DNA of 64,000 bases from Ramlibacter ginsenosidimutans (GCF_016654015.1 NZ_JAEPWM010000008.1:186001-250000); one strand, 5' to 3'; positions 34,036 through 43,714 are shown, numbered from the stretch's first letter. Notes: a model not told the origin generated them from the letters alone. A program made the numbers and translations.

Positions 34036-34425
34036 ATGGTCGCGATGGCCAAGACCTGGGGAGCGTTGCTGGTGGGCCTGCTGATGCTGCATGCCGCGGA
34101 CGCGGCGGATGCACAGACTCCCACGTACAAGTGCGTGCAGCGCGGTCGCGTGACGTACTCGCAGACGATGTGCCCCGGGGGCAAGGAGTTGGGCGGCCAA
34201 GGCAAGAAGCGGGTGACGGTGCGCTACCAGACGCCGCCGCAGGACCGCGCCACGGCCATGCGGCGCGCCCAGCTGCCGCAGGAAGCGCGCAGCGAATGCA
34301 AGGCGCTCGACGCGCGCATGCCGCGGCAGGAAGCGGAACTCAAGGCCATGGGCACGGCCGCCACCCCGCACGACGAGGTTCCGCTGGTGAGCTCGAAGAA
34401 GCGCTTCCGCGAGCTCGGTTGCTGA
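34036..34425 (+). CDS. Secreted protein with DUF4124-like N-terminal motif (129 aa)
   Basis: A signal peptide (residues 1-26) is followed by YKCVQRGRVTYSQTMCPGG, a cysteine pair in the style of DUF4124. A basic helical region follows (RATAMRRAQLPQEARSECKALDARM) and the protein ends in a C-terminal cysteine. It probably acts in the periplasm with disulfides. GGAGAGATGCC lies before the ATG. Its role is unknown. Confidence 0.75.
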   Translation: MVAMAKTWGALLVGLLMLHAADAADAQTPTYKCVQRGRVTYSQTMCPGGKELGGQGKKRVTVRYQTPPQDRATAMRRAQLPQEARSECKALDARMPRQEAELKAMGTAATPHDEVPLVSSKKRFRELGC

Positions 34426-34484
34426 GGCGGTCGCCGCGAGCGTGTCGACTCCGGCGCGGCTGACCATGCACCTGGCTTCCCAGG

Positions 34485-34568
34485 CAGGCTGGCGGTGAGC
34501 CGCAGGCGAACCCCAGCTTGCGGCGCGTCGCTGGAACGCGGGGTTCGCTTCGCTCACCGCCAGCCTAC
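34485..34568. repeat. GTAGGCTGG-family palindromic repeat, copy 3 (complete doublet)
   Basis: A forward unit CAGGCTGGCGGTGAGC...GCGAACCCCAGC faces an inverted unit GGGGTTCGC...GCTCACCGCCAGCCTAC. Together they make an 84-base imperfect palindrome after the 34036-34425 gene. Confidence 0.8.
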
Positions 34569-34590
34569 AGGGCACGCAGCCGCAGGAACT

Positions 34591-34642
34591 CCCCTCTTCA
34601 AGCGCCCCCCGGAGGGCCCGGGGGCGCTTGAAGAGGGGTTTT
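34591..34642 (+). terminator. Very strong intrinsic terminator (19-bp perfect stem)
   Basis: Bases 34591-34609 (CCCCTCTTCAAGCG...) are the exact reverse complement of 34620-34638. The loop is 10 bases and TTTT follows. It lies 51 bases before the ATG of the class V aminotransferase, so it closes the upstream transcript or attenuates the next one. Confidence 0.8.
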
Positions 34643-34693
34643 CGGCGCGGTGTTAAGCTGCCTGTTTCCCCTTACTACAAGCCAGAGTCAACC

Positions 34694-35845
34694 ATGCCCG
34701 GACTGCTGCCCCACGTCGATCCTGAAGGCCTGCTCGAGTTTTCCGTGGTCTACACGGACCGGGCGCTGAACCACATGTCGCGCAGTTTCCAGGGCGTGAT
34801 GAAGGACATCTCCGCGATCCTGAAGGACGTCTACAAGGCGCACTCCACCGCGCTGGTCCCGGGCAGCGGCACCTTCGGCATGGAGTCGGTCGCGCGCCAG
34901 TTCGCCAGCGGCAAGGACGTGCTCGTGCTGCGCAATGGCTGGTTCAGCTACCGCTGGACCCAGATCTTCGAGATGGGCAACATCCCCGCCTCCAGCACCG
35001 TGCTGAAGGCGCGCAAGCAGGGCAGCGGCGCGACCGCGCCCTGGGCGCCGGCGCCGATCGCCGAAGTCACCGCCACGATCCGCGAGAAGAAGCCCGCGGT
35101 GGTGTTCGCCCCCCACGTGGAAACCGCGAGCGGCATGATCCTGCCCGACGACTACATGCGTGCGGTGGCCGACGCCGTGCACGATGTCGGCGGCCTTTTC
35201 GTGCTGGACTGCATTGCCAGCGGCGCGATGTGGGTGGACATGAAGGCCTGCGGCATCGACGTGCTGATCTCCGCGCCGCAGAAGGGCTGGAGCAGCTCGC
35301 CTTGCTGCGCGATGGTGTGCCTGAGCGAGCGCGCCCGCAAGGCCATCGACGGCACCACCAGCACCAGCTTCGCGATGGACCTCAAGAAGTGGCTGCAGAT
35401 CATGGAAGCGTACGAGGGCGGCGCCCACATGTACCACGCGACCATGCCGACCGATGCGCTGACGCGGCTGCGCGAGACGATGCGCGAGACGCAGGCCTAC
35501 GGCTTCGCGAAGGTGAAGGCGGAGCAGGAGGACCTGGGCCGCAAGGTGCGCGCGGTGTTCGAGAGCCGCGGCATGCCGAGCGTGGCCGCCGACGGCTACC
35601 GCGCGCCCGGCGTCGTCGTGAGCTACACCAGCGACCCCGACATCCAGTCCGGCAAGAAATTCCTCGACATGGGCCTGCAGACCGCCGCCGGCGTGCCGCT
35701 GCAGTGCGACGAAGGCAGCGACTTCAAGACCTTCCGCGTCGGCCTGTTCGGCCTGGACAAGTGGCACCACGTGGATCGCACGGTGAAGTCGCTGGCCGAG
35801 GCCCTGGACCGGCTCGGCGTGCACGCCCCGGCCAAGGCGGCCTGA
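34694..35845 (+). CDS. Class V aminotransferase (alanine/serine-glyoxylate type)
   Basis: A 383-residue PLP enzyme of fold type I, class V. The N-terminal half has LVPGSGTFGMESVARQF (phosphate cup). HVETASGMILPD and FVLDCIASGAMWVDMKACGIDVLISAPQKGWSS follow; the lysine in APQKGW is the Schiff-base residue. These are hallmarks of the alanine-glyoxylate/serine-glyoxylate aminotransferase group. The start is ATG 34694. It is monocistronic, behind a strong hairpin. The exact amino donor is not decided by the sequence. Confidence 0.88.
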   Translation: MPGLLPHVDPEGLLEFSVVYTDRALNHMSRSFQGVMKDISAILKDVYKAHSTALVPGSGTFGMESVARQFASGKDVLVLRNGWFSYRWTQIFEMGNIPASSTVLKARKQGSGATAPWAPAPIAEVTATIREKKPAVVFAPHVETASGMILPDDYMRAVADAVHDVGGLFVLDCIASGAMWVDMKACGIDVLISAPQKGWSSSPCCAMVCLSERARKAIDGTTSTSFAMDLKKWLQIMEAYEGGAHMYHATMPTDALTRLRETMRETQAYGFAKVKAEQEDLGRKVRAVFESRGMPSVAADGYRAPGVVVSYTSDPDIQSGKKFLDMGLQTAAGVPLQCDEGSDFKTFRVGLFGLDKWHHVDRTVKSLAEALDRLGVHAPAKAA

Positions 35846-35876
35846 GCGCCAACGCGATCGGGCGCAAGCGCGGGCC

Positions 35877-36185
35877 TCAGGTCCGCAGCTTGCGGCCGAC
35901 GTGGCCTTCCACCGCGTCGACCTTGGCGTGCAGCCGGGGCTCGCTGCCGGCGCGGTAGTCCATCTTGAGGTTCATGGCGATGCGGTGGCAGTCCTTCTGC
36001 AGTTCGCGGAAGCACTCGCCCACCACGCCCATCACCTCGTCCCAGTTACCCTCCAGGATGGTGCCCATCGCCGTGAGCTGGTAGCTGACGCCGCTGCGGT
36101 CGACGATGTCGAGGATGCGGGCGACGTGGCGGCTGAGGCTCTCGCCCTCGCCAGTGGGACTCATTGCGAATTCCAGCAGGACCAT
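35877..36185 (-). CDS. MTH1187/YkoF-type thiamine-binding protein
   Basis: A 102-residue ferredoxin-fold protein of the DUF77/thiamine_BP family. LLEFAMSPTGEGESLSRHVARILDIVDRSG, YQLTAMGTILEGNWDEVM and RIAMNLKMDYRAG are family signatures. It binds thiamine or related pyrimidines and is thought to act in transport or salvage. GGAG lies 6 bases before the ATG at 36185. It is divergent from the acyl-CoA ligase gene. Confidence 0.87.
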   Translation of the reverse strand: MVLLEFAMSPTGEGESLSRHVARILDIVDRSGVSYQLTAMGTILEGNWDEVMGVVGECFRELQKDCHRIAMNLKMDYRAGSEPRLHAKVDAVEGHVGRKLRT

Positions 36186-36279
36186 GCGCGCTCCGTTCGG
36201 CTGTTTCGCCGCATGGTGCCAGAAAGCAGCGGCACGCGCGGGACAATCGCAGCTTGCACCGAAGCAGACCGCCTTGTCC

Positions 36280-38103
36280 ATGACCCATGCCCCCGCCGCT
36301 CCTGCCGATCTCGCCGCTGTGCGCACCCTGGCGGCGGTGCTGCGCTGGCGCGTGGCGCAAACCCCTGAGGGCGACGCGTATCGCAGCTACGACGAAGCGC
36401 GTCAGGCCTGGGTGACCGTGAGCTGGCGGGAGGTCGAGGCGCGCGTGCAGCAGTTCGCGCGGGCGCTGCAGGCACTAGGGGTCTCCAAGGGCGAGCGCGT
36501 CGCGGTGCTGCTGCCCAACGGACTCGATGCCGTCTGCGTCGACCAGGCGGCGCTGGCGCTCGGCTGCGTGCCGCTGCCCATGCACGCGCTCGACAACCCG
36601 GGGAGCATCGCCTACATCCTCGCCGACAGCGAAGCCGCGGTGCTGGTGGCCGACACGCGCGCGCAGTGGCAGGCGATCGCCGCCGCCGCTGCGGTGCCGG
36701 CGACGCTGCGCCATGTGGTGCTGCGCGAGTGCGGGCCGGCGGCTGACGACGGCACGCCGCTGCTGGCGCTCGACGTCGCACTGGCGCGCGGCGCATCGCT
36801 GCCGCTGGACGCGCAACTGGCCGCCGTACCCGACGAAGAGGACCTGGCCGCGCTCGTCTACACCTCCGGCACCACCGGCAAGCCGAAAGGGGTGATGCTC
36901 ACGCACGCCAACGTGCTGGCGAACGTGAAGGCGATCCTGCAGCACCTGCAGCCGCGCAGCGACGACGTCTTCCTCTCGTTCCTGCCGCTGTCCCACACCT
37001 TCGAGCGCACCTGCGGCTATTACCTGCCCATCGCGTGCGGCGCCTGCGTGGCGTTCGCGCGATCCGCGTCGCACTTGCCGCAGGACCTGAAGGCGGTGCG
37101 GCCCACCATCCTCGTGTCGGTGCCGCGCATCTACGAGCGCGTCTACGCGAAGGTGCAGGCTGCGCTGGAGCCGTCGCCGTTGCGGCACCGCCTGTTCCAG
37201 TGGGCGCAGGCGGTCGGCTGGCGCCGCTTCGCCCGCGCACAGAAGCTGCCGGTGGAGCAGGGCGACTCGTCCGCGCTCGACGCCCTCGCGTGGCCGCTGC
37301 TCTCGCGCCTGGTGGCGCAGCCGCTGCTCGCCAATTTCGGCGGCCGCCTGCGCGTGGCGGTGAGCGGGGGCGCGGCGCTGTCGCAGCCGATCGCGCACAC
37401 CTTCCTCGGGCTCGGCCTGCCCATCGTGCAGGGCTACGGCATGACCGAGAGCTCGCCCGTGGTCGCGGCCAACACGCCGGACGACAACGATCCAGCCACC
37501 GTGGGCCGCGTGCTGCCCGGCGTGGAGGTGAAGATCGGTGCCAACCAGGAACTGCTGGTGCGCGGCCCCAACGTGATGCGCGGCTACTGGAAGCGCCCCG
37601 AAGACACCGCCCGCGCGCTGGAAGGCGGCTGGCTGCACACCGGCGACCAGGCCGCCATCGAGGCCGGGCGCGTGCGCATCCTCGGCCGCGTGAAGGAGAT
37701 CATCGTCACCAGCACCGGCGAGAAGATCGCGCCGGTGGACGTGGAGATGGCGCTGCTGGCCGACCCGCTGTTCGAGCAGGCCTGGACCTTCGGCGACAAC
37801 CGTCCCTTCATCGCGGCCGTCGTGGTGCTGGGGCGCGAGCCCTGGGAGCGCCTCGCGCGCACGCTCGGACTCGACCCCGCCGACTCCGGGTCGCTGCGCG
37901 CGCCCGAGGCCGTGCACGCCGTGCTCGATCGCATGCGGGAATTGACGCGGGGCTTGCCGTACTACGCGCAGCCGCGCGCCGTCGCGCTGGTGCGGGAGCC
38001 GTGGACCGTGGAGAACGGGCTGATCACTCCGACGCTGAAGCTGAAGCGCAACAACCTGGTCGCGCGCTACGGCGATCTGGTCGAGGGCCTCTACCGGCGT
38101 TGA
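36280..38103 (+). CDS. AMP-dependent synthetase/long-chain acyl-CoA ligase
   Basis: A 607-residue ANL-family enzyme that activates a fatty or other carboxylic acid with ATP and CoA. LVYTSGTTGKPKGVMLTHANV is the P-loop region. LPLSHTFERTCGYYLPI, VQGYGMTESSPVVAANTP and WLHTGDQAAIEAGRVRILGR are the A5/A7/A8 motifs, and the hinge KEIIVTSTGEKIAP follows. The order and length match bacterial FACS-type ligases. The start is ATG 36280. It is divergent from the thiamine-binding gene. Substrate chain length is not readable. Confidence 0.9.
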   Translation: MTHAPAAPADLAAVRTLAAVLRWRVAQTPEGDAYRSYDEARQAWVTVSWREVEARVQQFARALQALGVSKGERVAVLLPNGLDAVCVDQAALALGCVPLPMHALDNPGSIAYILADSEAAVLVADTRAQWQAIAAAAAVPATLRHVVLRECGPAADDGTPLLALDVALARGASLPLDAQLAAVPDEEDLAALVYTSGTTGKPKGVMLTHANVLANVKAILQHLQPRSDDVFLSFLPLSHTFERTCGYYLPIACGACVAFARSASHLPQDLKAVRPTILVSVPRIYERVYAKVQAALEPSPLRHRLFQWAQAVGWRRFARAQKLPVEQGDSSALDALAWPLLSRLVAQPLLANFGGRLRVAVSGGAALSQPIAHTFLGLGLPIVQGYGMTESSPVVAANTPDDNDPATVGRVLPGVEVKIGANQELLVRGPNVMRGYWKRPEDTARALEGGWLHTGDQAAIEAGRVRILGRVKEIIVTSTGEKIAPVDVEMALLADPLFEQAWTFGDNRPFIAAVVVLGREPWERLARTLGLDPADSGSLRAPEAVHAVLDRMRELTRGLPYYAQPRAVALVREPWTVENGLITPTLKLKRNNLVARYGDLVEGLYRR

Positions 38104-38115
38104 GCCGGCAGCGGC

Positions 38116-38180
38116 TCATTTGCGCGCGGGGTCGGCCGACATCTGGTCGTAGCGTTGGAAGTACTTGGCGGGCCTCCTCG
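38116..38180 (-). pseudogene. Possible 3' remnant of a gene (C-terminal peptide only)
   Basis: On the minus strand about 20 in-frame codons end in KYFQRYDQMSADPARK and a stop, with GC3-biased coding character. The frame runs on upstream into the 38217-38360 gene but has no start of its own. It looks like the tail of a lost gene, but the evidence is thin. Confidence 0.25.
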
Positions 38181-38216
38181 AAGCTCGCCCCGTGTCAACC
38201 GGCGCCCCGGTCGTGC

Positions 38217-38360
38217 TCAGGGCTTCTTCGGCTTGCCCTTCGTGGGCAGGATGGTGGTGCTGGGCGGCATCGGCCGGTCGGAATGCGTCTCCTTGGGAGG
38301 CGACGTGTCCTTCTTCGGCTTCTTGGCCATCTTGTTGCTGCGCTGTTCGCCTTTGGGCAT
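38217..38360 (-). CDS. Small lysine/proline-rich protein (47 aa)
   Basis: A very basic hydrophilic peptide (MPKGEQRSNKMAKKPKKD, ending LPTKGKPKKP). No domain is recognised. AGGAG lies 6 bases before the ATG at 38360. It may bind nucleic acid, judging only from charge. Confidence 0.55.
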   Translation of the reverse strand: MPKGEQRSNKMAKKPKKDTSPPKETHSDRPMPPSTTILPTKGKPKKP

Positions 38361-38450
38361 GCGTTGCTCCTCTCGTCTAGGTGCGTCACTGTAGCCGCAA
38401 AGCGGAGTGCCCCCGCAGCGCTGGCACACGGATTGCGTTCGCTGGTGCCC

Positions 38451-38688
38451 TGGAAGACGATGTAGCGATTCGAAGAGCGATAACCCGCCACACGCAGCGC
38501 TGCGAGACTCAGTGCGTGCGCTGCGTTGTACGCGAGGTCGAAGCGGCTTTCGAGTGCGAGCTTCTTGTTGCCCGCGTCGTGCAGGCGGGCAAGACCCGTG
38601 CGAAGAAGACCTTGCGTTTCATGTCGTCCGGTGGCTCGGGCCGCAGCGGCTTGCCGGGGCCGGACAGGTTTTCAAGCGGAGTCGGCAT
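38451..38688 (-). pseudogene. HEPN-domain partner of the nucleotidyltransferase, frameshifted and truncated
   Basis: The reading frame begins MPTPLENLSGPGKPLRPEPP at 38688, overlapping the nucleotidyltransferase stop by 17 bases. After about 21 codons the protein-like sequence continues in another frame: ETQGLLRTGLARLHDAGNKK, ESRFDLAYNAAHALSLAALR, GYRSSNRYIVFQ. This is the N-terminal part of the HEPN proteins that accompany this type of nucleotidyltransferase. The break is near 38625 and needs one base to restore. After IVFQ (38451) the similarity ends and about half the expected protein is missing. The gene is inactive by both changes. Confidence 0.7.
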
Positions 38689-39259
38689 GCAGGCTCTCCT
38701 CCTGACCGATCAGCCAGATCTTCGGCTGCGCGAGCACACGCTGGACGAATGCATTGTCCTGTCTCGTTCGCTTCGTGAGTTGTGCGTTCGTGTACACGGT
38801 GGGATTGACCGGGCGGCCGAGCGTGATGGCTGCGGGCTCCAGCGCACCGAAGACGTCGGCGTAGCCGAGCGAGTCGCTGACGATCATCACGTCGATGTCG
38901 CTGCCTGCCGTGTCTTCCCCCTTCGCCACGGAGCCGAAGATGAATGCCAAGTCGATCTTCGGGGCGAGCGGCGCCAGTGCGTCGCGCAGGACGTCGGCCA
39001 GCCCGAAGGTCTTGAGCACCAGCCCGCGCAGCTCCGCGTACACCGGCGCAGCCGCGTTGGCCTGGTAGTGCTTCTGGTTGCCCTGGCTGCTGACCTTCAG
39101 CAGGCCAGCAGCAGCCAGGTCGGCCAGCTCTCGCTGCACGGCACCGGCGCCGGACTGCGCCAGCGCCATGATTTCGCGGGCGAAGAAGCTCCGGTCCGGG
39201 TTGCCGTACAGGATGGCGAGCACACGCTGGCGCACCCGCGGGAAGAGGGCGTCAGCCAT
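38672..39259 (-). CDS. Minimal nucleotidyltransferase with N-terminal winged HTH (MNT of a MNT-HEPN pair)
   Basis: A 195-residue protein. Residues 1-75 form a winged helix (RVRQRVLAILYGNPDRSFFAREI, then GAVQRELADLAAAGLLKV). Residues 95-195 form a MNT-type nucleotidyltransferase with Gly109-Ser110 and the metal-binding Asp121/Asp123 in GSDIDVMIV. In MNT-HEPN systems the nucleotidyltransferase acts as antitoxin by modifying the HEPN RNase. The HTH suggests autoregulation. I prefer ATG 39259 (MADALF), because the frame's ATG at 39295 lies inside the operator-like palindromes at 39289-39324. The HEPN partner just downstream is broken. Confidence 0.82.
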   Translation of the reverse strand: MADALFPRVRQRVLAILYGNPDRSFFAREIMALAQSGAGAVQRELADLAAAGLLKVSSQGNQKHYQANAAAPVYAELRGLVLKTFGLADVLRDALAPLAPKIDLAFIFGSVAKGEDTAGSDIDVMIVSDSLGYADVFGALEPAAITLGRPVNPTVYTNAQLTKRTRQDNAFVQRVLAQPKIWLIGQEESLHADSA

Positions 39260-39288
39260 GGTGACGCCGGGCGGCGACGTTTTGTTTG

Positions 39289-39324
39289 TACCCATTGTGG
39301 GAACGATCGTACCCGATTTGGGTA
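39289..39324. promoter_or_regulatory. Tandem operator-like palindromes before the nucleotidyltransferase
   Basis: TACCC-N5-GGGAA (39289-39303) and TACCC-N5-GGGTA (39310-39324) are two copies of the same palindrome, spaced exactly 21 bp. A third overlapping palindrome GGGAACGATCGTACCC spans them at 39299-39314. They lie in front of a gene whose product has an N-terminal winged helix, so autorepression is likely. Confidence 0.6.
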
Positions 39325-39331
39325 TTACTCG

Positions 39332-39952
39332 CTACCCCTGGCGCGTGAAGACCAGCAGCAGGTTGTTCGCGGGCATCGCATGCCGCTGGCGCAGCACGAG
39401 CCCGACGCGCTTGGCCTCCGCCTCGACATGCTCGCGCCGGCGCAGTCCCCACGCGGGGTCGCGCGCCTTGAGGCTCGCGTCAAAGGAGAGATTGCCTGGC
39501 GCCGTGACGACTTCGTCCTCGAGATACGGCCCGTAGGTCACCAGCAGCCCCTGCGGGGCGAGGTAGCGCGCCGCGCCTTGCATCAGGCCGGCGCAGCAGG
39601 GCCAGGGCGCGATGTGCAGCATGTTGGCGCAGAAGATCGCGTCGAAGCGCTGCGCGAACTCCGGGCCGTCCGAGGGCCAGCGCGGCGCCGTGACGTCGAG
39701 CAGCACTGGCGGCCGCACGTTGGGCAGTGCCTCCTGCGCGATGCGTTCAGCGATCGCGGGGAACAGCGCAGCGTCCGCGTCGGTCGGTTGCCAGGTCCAC
39801 TGCGGCAGCGCCGCGGCGAACCAGGTGACGTGCTGCCCGGTGCCGGAGGCGATCTCGAGCGCCGAGCCGTGCGCAGGCAGCACCGTGCGCAGCACGTCGA
39901 GGATCGGCTGCTTGTTGCGGTCGGCAGGGGCGCTGTAGGGGAGAGGGTTCAC
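39332..39952 (-). CDS. DUF938 family SAM-dependent methyltransferase-like protein
   Basis: A 206-residue Rossmann-fold protein of the DUF938/UPF0585 family. SAPADRNKQPILDVL, ALEIASGTGQHVTWFAAALP (motif I for SAM) and FDAIFCANMLHIAPW are the family signatures. The start is GTG 39952 (VNPLPYSAP). The nearby ATG at 39960 is in another frame and stops at once. The substrate is unknown. It shares an upstream gap of 84 bases with the PAQR gene and is transcribed in the same direction. Confidence 0.85.
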   Translation of the reverse strand: MNPLPYSAPADRNKQPILDVLRTVLPAHGSALEIASGTGQHVTWFAAALPQWTWQPTDADAALFPAIAERIAQEALPNVRPPVLLDVTAPRWPSDGPEFAQRFDAIFCANMLHIAPWPCCAGLMQGAARYLAPQGLLVTYGPYLEDEVVTAPGNLSFDASLKARDPAWGLRRREHVEAEAKRVGLVLRQRHAMPANNLLLVFTRQG

Positions 39953-40035
39953 GCGCGCATCGTAGACCGCCTGGGGCCAACGTGTGCTCGAGCCATGCGG
40001 CGGCGGCAACGCGCCAGCCTCGGCACCGGCGGCGA

Positions 40036-40674
40036 TCAGGCCGCAGCCTGCCAGAGCACCGCGAAGAAGTGACACGTGCTGCCGCCCAGCACGAACAGGT
40101 GCCAGACGAAGTGCGCATAGCGCAGCCGCGAGTCCAGCAGGAACACCACCGCCCCGACGGTGTACGACAGCCCGCCGGCCACCAGCCACGTCAGGCCCGT
40201 CGGCGACATGCGCTGCACCAGCGGCGCAGCGGCGATCAGCGCGGCCCATCCCATCGCGACGTACAGGCCGGTGGACCAGAGCGGATGCTTCAGGCGATCG
40301 AGCAACTTCGCGGCGATGCCGAACGCCGCCACGCTCCAGACCGCGCCGAACAAGATCCAGCCCCACGTCCCGCGCAGCACGCCGAACAGGAAGGGCATGT
40401 AGCTGCCGGCGATGAAGAGGTAGATGGATGCGTGGTCGAAGCGGTTGAACAGGCGCTTGGCCGTGCCGGCCGGCAGGGCGTGATAGAGCGTCGACACCAG
40501 GTACAGCACGATCGCGGTGCCGGCGAACAGGCTCGCCCCCACGACATTGGCCGCGCCGCCGTGCCGCGCCGCGTGGTGGACCAGAATCGGCAGCGAGGCC
40601 ACGGCCAGCAGGAAGCCGAGGCCGTGGCTCAGCGCATTGGCGATTTCCTCGCCGAGGGTTTGTTCGCGGGACAT
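40036..40674 (-). CDS. PAQR/hemolysin III family membrane protein (TrhA-like)
   Basis: A 212-residue protein with seven transmembrane helices. LGEEIANALSHGLGFLLAV, YLVSTLYHALP, RFDHASIYLFIAGSYMPF and FVWHLFVLGGSTCHFFAV carry the conserved His/Asp/Ser metal-site residues of the PAQR superfamily. Bacterial members influence membrane energetics or fluidity; true haemolysis is not established. The start is ATG 40674. Confidence 0.92.
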   Translation of the reverse strand: MSREQTLGEEIANALSHGLGFLLAVASLPILVHHAARHGGAANVVGASLFAGTAIVLYLVSTLYHALPAGTAKRLFNRFDHASIYLFIAGSYMPFLFGVLRGTWGWILFGAVWSVAAFGIAAKLLDRLKHPLWSTGLYVAMGWAALIAAAPLVQRMSPTGLTWLVAGGLSYTVGAVVFLLDSRLRYAHFVWHLFVLGGSTCHFFAVLWQAAA

Positions 40675-40855
40675 CGTGGGGATCGTCGATGCCGGATGTT
40701 ATGGCTTCCTGACGCCCGTAGGATCTATTGCGCAGCAATGCCGGAGGCGGCTACGCAGGACCTTGACCTGGATCAGGCTCTCTTCTCCGGCGGGTCGTGG
40801 GCGAGGCGTTCGCCCAAAGGCGAGGGACTTCGTTCAGCAGCCCTGGGGCTGCGTT

Positions 40856-42649
<1,794 letters not shown>

Positions 42650-42853
42650 ATCTCAGGGATTTTCCCATGGGTGGCCCCGGAGCACCTCAGCGCGCAAGAG
42701 CGTGAAGGAATCGCGCTTGTCGGCGACGGATGGTGTCGGCGTTTACGTCCGGCAACGGATTTGACGCGGCAGACGGCAGTGTGAAGCAGACCTCCGCGTT
42801 AAATCGACGTACGGGTCGCGTTCACCCCGTGCAGTACACAACAGGACACTCGT

Positions 42854-43159
42854 ATGCAACTGAAGTTCTCTCCCCGCATCCTCGCCGCAGCCGGCGTCGT
42901 TGCCCTCGCAGCCGTCGGCACCGCGGCCCAGGCCCACGTCAACCTGTCGGTGGGCGTCGGCCTGCCGCTGTTCGCCCCGCCGGCTCCGGTGTACGTGCAG
43001 CCGCAACCCGTCTACGTGCAGCCGCAAGCCGTGTACGTGCAGCCTCAGCCCGTCTACGTGCAGGCACAGCCGGTCTACGCGGCGCCGCCCGCGGTGTCGG
43101 TCTACTATGGCCCGGGCTACCACCGCGGCTGGCGCCACGGCCACCGCCACTGGCATTGA
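42854..43159 (+). CDS. Secreted protein with VYVQPQP tandem repeats (101 aa)
   Basis: A signal peptide covers residues 1-28 (ending AQA). A short NLSVGVGLPLF segment follows, then four VYVQ-(P/A)QP heptads, and a C-terminal tail rich in His, Arg, Gly and Tyr (YHRGWRHGHRHWH). The tail could bind metal or polyphosphate. Proteins of this layout are common in Burkholderiales and unassigned. A terminator follows at 43211. Confidence 0.75.
   Translation: MQLKFSPRILAAAGVVALAAVGTAAQAHVNLSVGVGLPLFAPPAPVYVQPQPVYVQPQAVYVQPQPVYVQAQPVYAAPPAVSVYYGPGYHRGWRHGHRHWH
42989..43072 (+). repeat. In-frame 21-bp tandem repeat, four copies
   Basis: The unit GT(G/C)TACGTGCAGCCGCAACCC and variants occurs four times head to tail. 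It encodes VYVQPQP, VYVQPQA, VYVQPQP and VYVQAQP. Copy number may vary by slippage. Confidence 0.85.
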
Positions 43160-43210
43160 GACATGGCGTCGAGTTGTCGCCTGAAACAACTCAGGATCTC
43201 CAAGCGATTC

Positions 43211-43242
43211 GGCCCCGCGCCGCAAGCCGGGGCCTTCTTTTT
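43211..43242 (+). terminator. Intrinsic terminator after the repeat protein
   Basis: A GGCCCCG / CGGGGCC stem with a 10-base loop is followed by TTCTTTTTG. It lies 52 bases after the stop codon. Confidence 0.8.
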
Positions 43243-43313
43243 GCCCGGACCCCTTGCTTGCGGCTGCTACGCGCCGTCCCGCGTTCTCTAACCGTTCTCC
43301 TGCTGCCGCCCCG

Positions 43314-43568
43314 CTAGCGCGGCGCTTCGTCCTTGCCGCCGGCCGATTCGGCATCCGCCGTCGGGAATGGATGGGGCAGCAGCGACTTCAGCCGCAGCTG
43401 GTCGCGCAGATGCGGTCGCACGCTTTCGGAGCCGTGGCCGCTGTGTCCGCTCGCCGTGGCGCGCTCGACGAAGCCTCTCTGCTTCTTCGGGCCGCCGCCC
43501 CGGCGTCCCGCCGAAGCCTGGCGCCGTCGCTCGGGCTCGGCCGGGTCGTTGGGTTTTCCGTCCTTCAT
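43314..43568 (-). CDS. Small basic hypothetical protein (84 aa)
   Basis: A hydrophilic protein rich in Arg, Gly and Ser (PERRRQASAGRRGGGPKKQRG) and without membrane segments. GAGGA lies 8-9 bases before the ATG at 43568. No family is recognised. It could be a nucleic-acid-binding small protein, or non-coding. Confidence 0.45.
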   Translation of the reverse strand: MKDGKPNDPAEPERRRQASAGRRGGGPKKQRGFVERATASGHSGHGSESVRPHLRDQLRLKSLLPHPFPTADAESAGGKDEAPR

Positions 43569-43714
43569 TGCTGGTGTTCCTCTGAGTAGCTTTCAGAGTA
43601 AGACCGGTGCAACGCTTTACATGACGGTCCTGCGCGGCTGTACCCGTCGGACCGGTTCGACCTAGCCGTAGTCCAAAGGCCGCAAAAGGAAGGTCGGGCG
43701 GCGCAGCTGTGCGC

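Noticed and set aside
39295..39295. ATG at 39295 as start of the nucleotidyltransferase
   Set aside because: It lies inside the operator-like palindrome at 39289-39303. The ATG at 39259 leaves the palindromes upstream and matches the expected MADALF-type N-terminus.
42989..43072. CRISPR-like tandem repeats
   Set aside because: The units are contiguous, in frame and encode VYVQPQP. There are no spacers.
43640..43680. A possible tRNA T-arm (GGTTCGA)
   Set aside because: The flanking sequence cannot form an acceptor stem or anticodon arm. No tRNA gene was found anywhere in the window.
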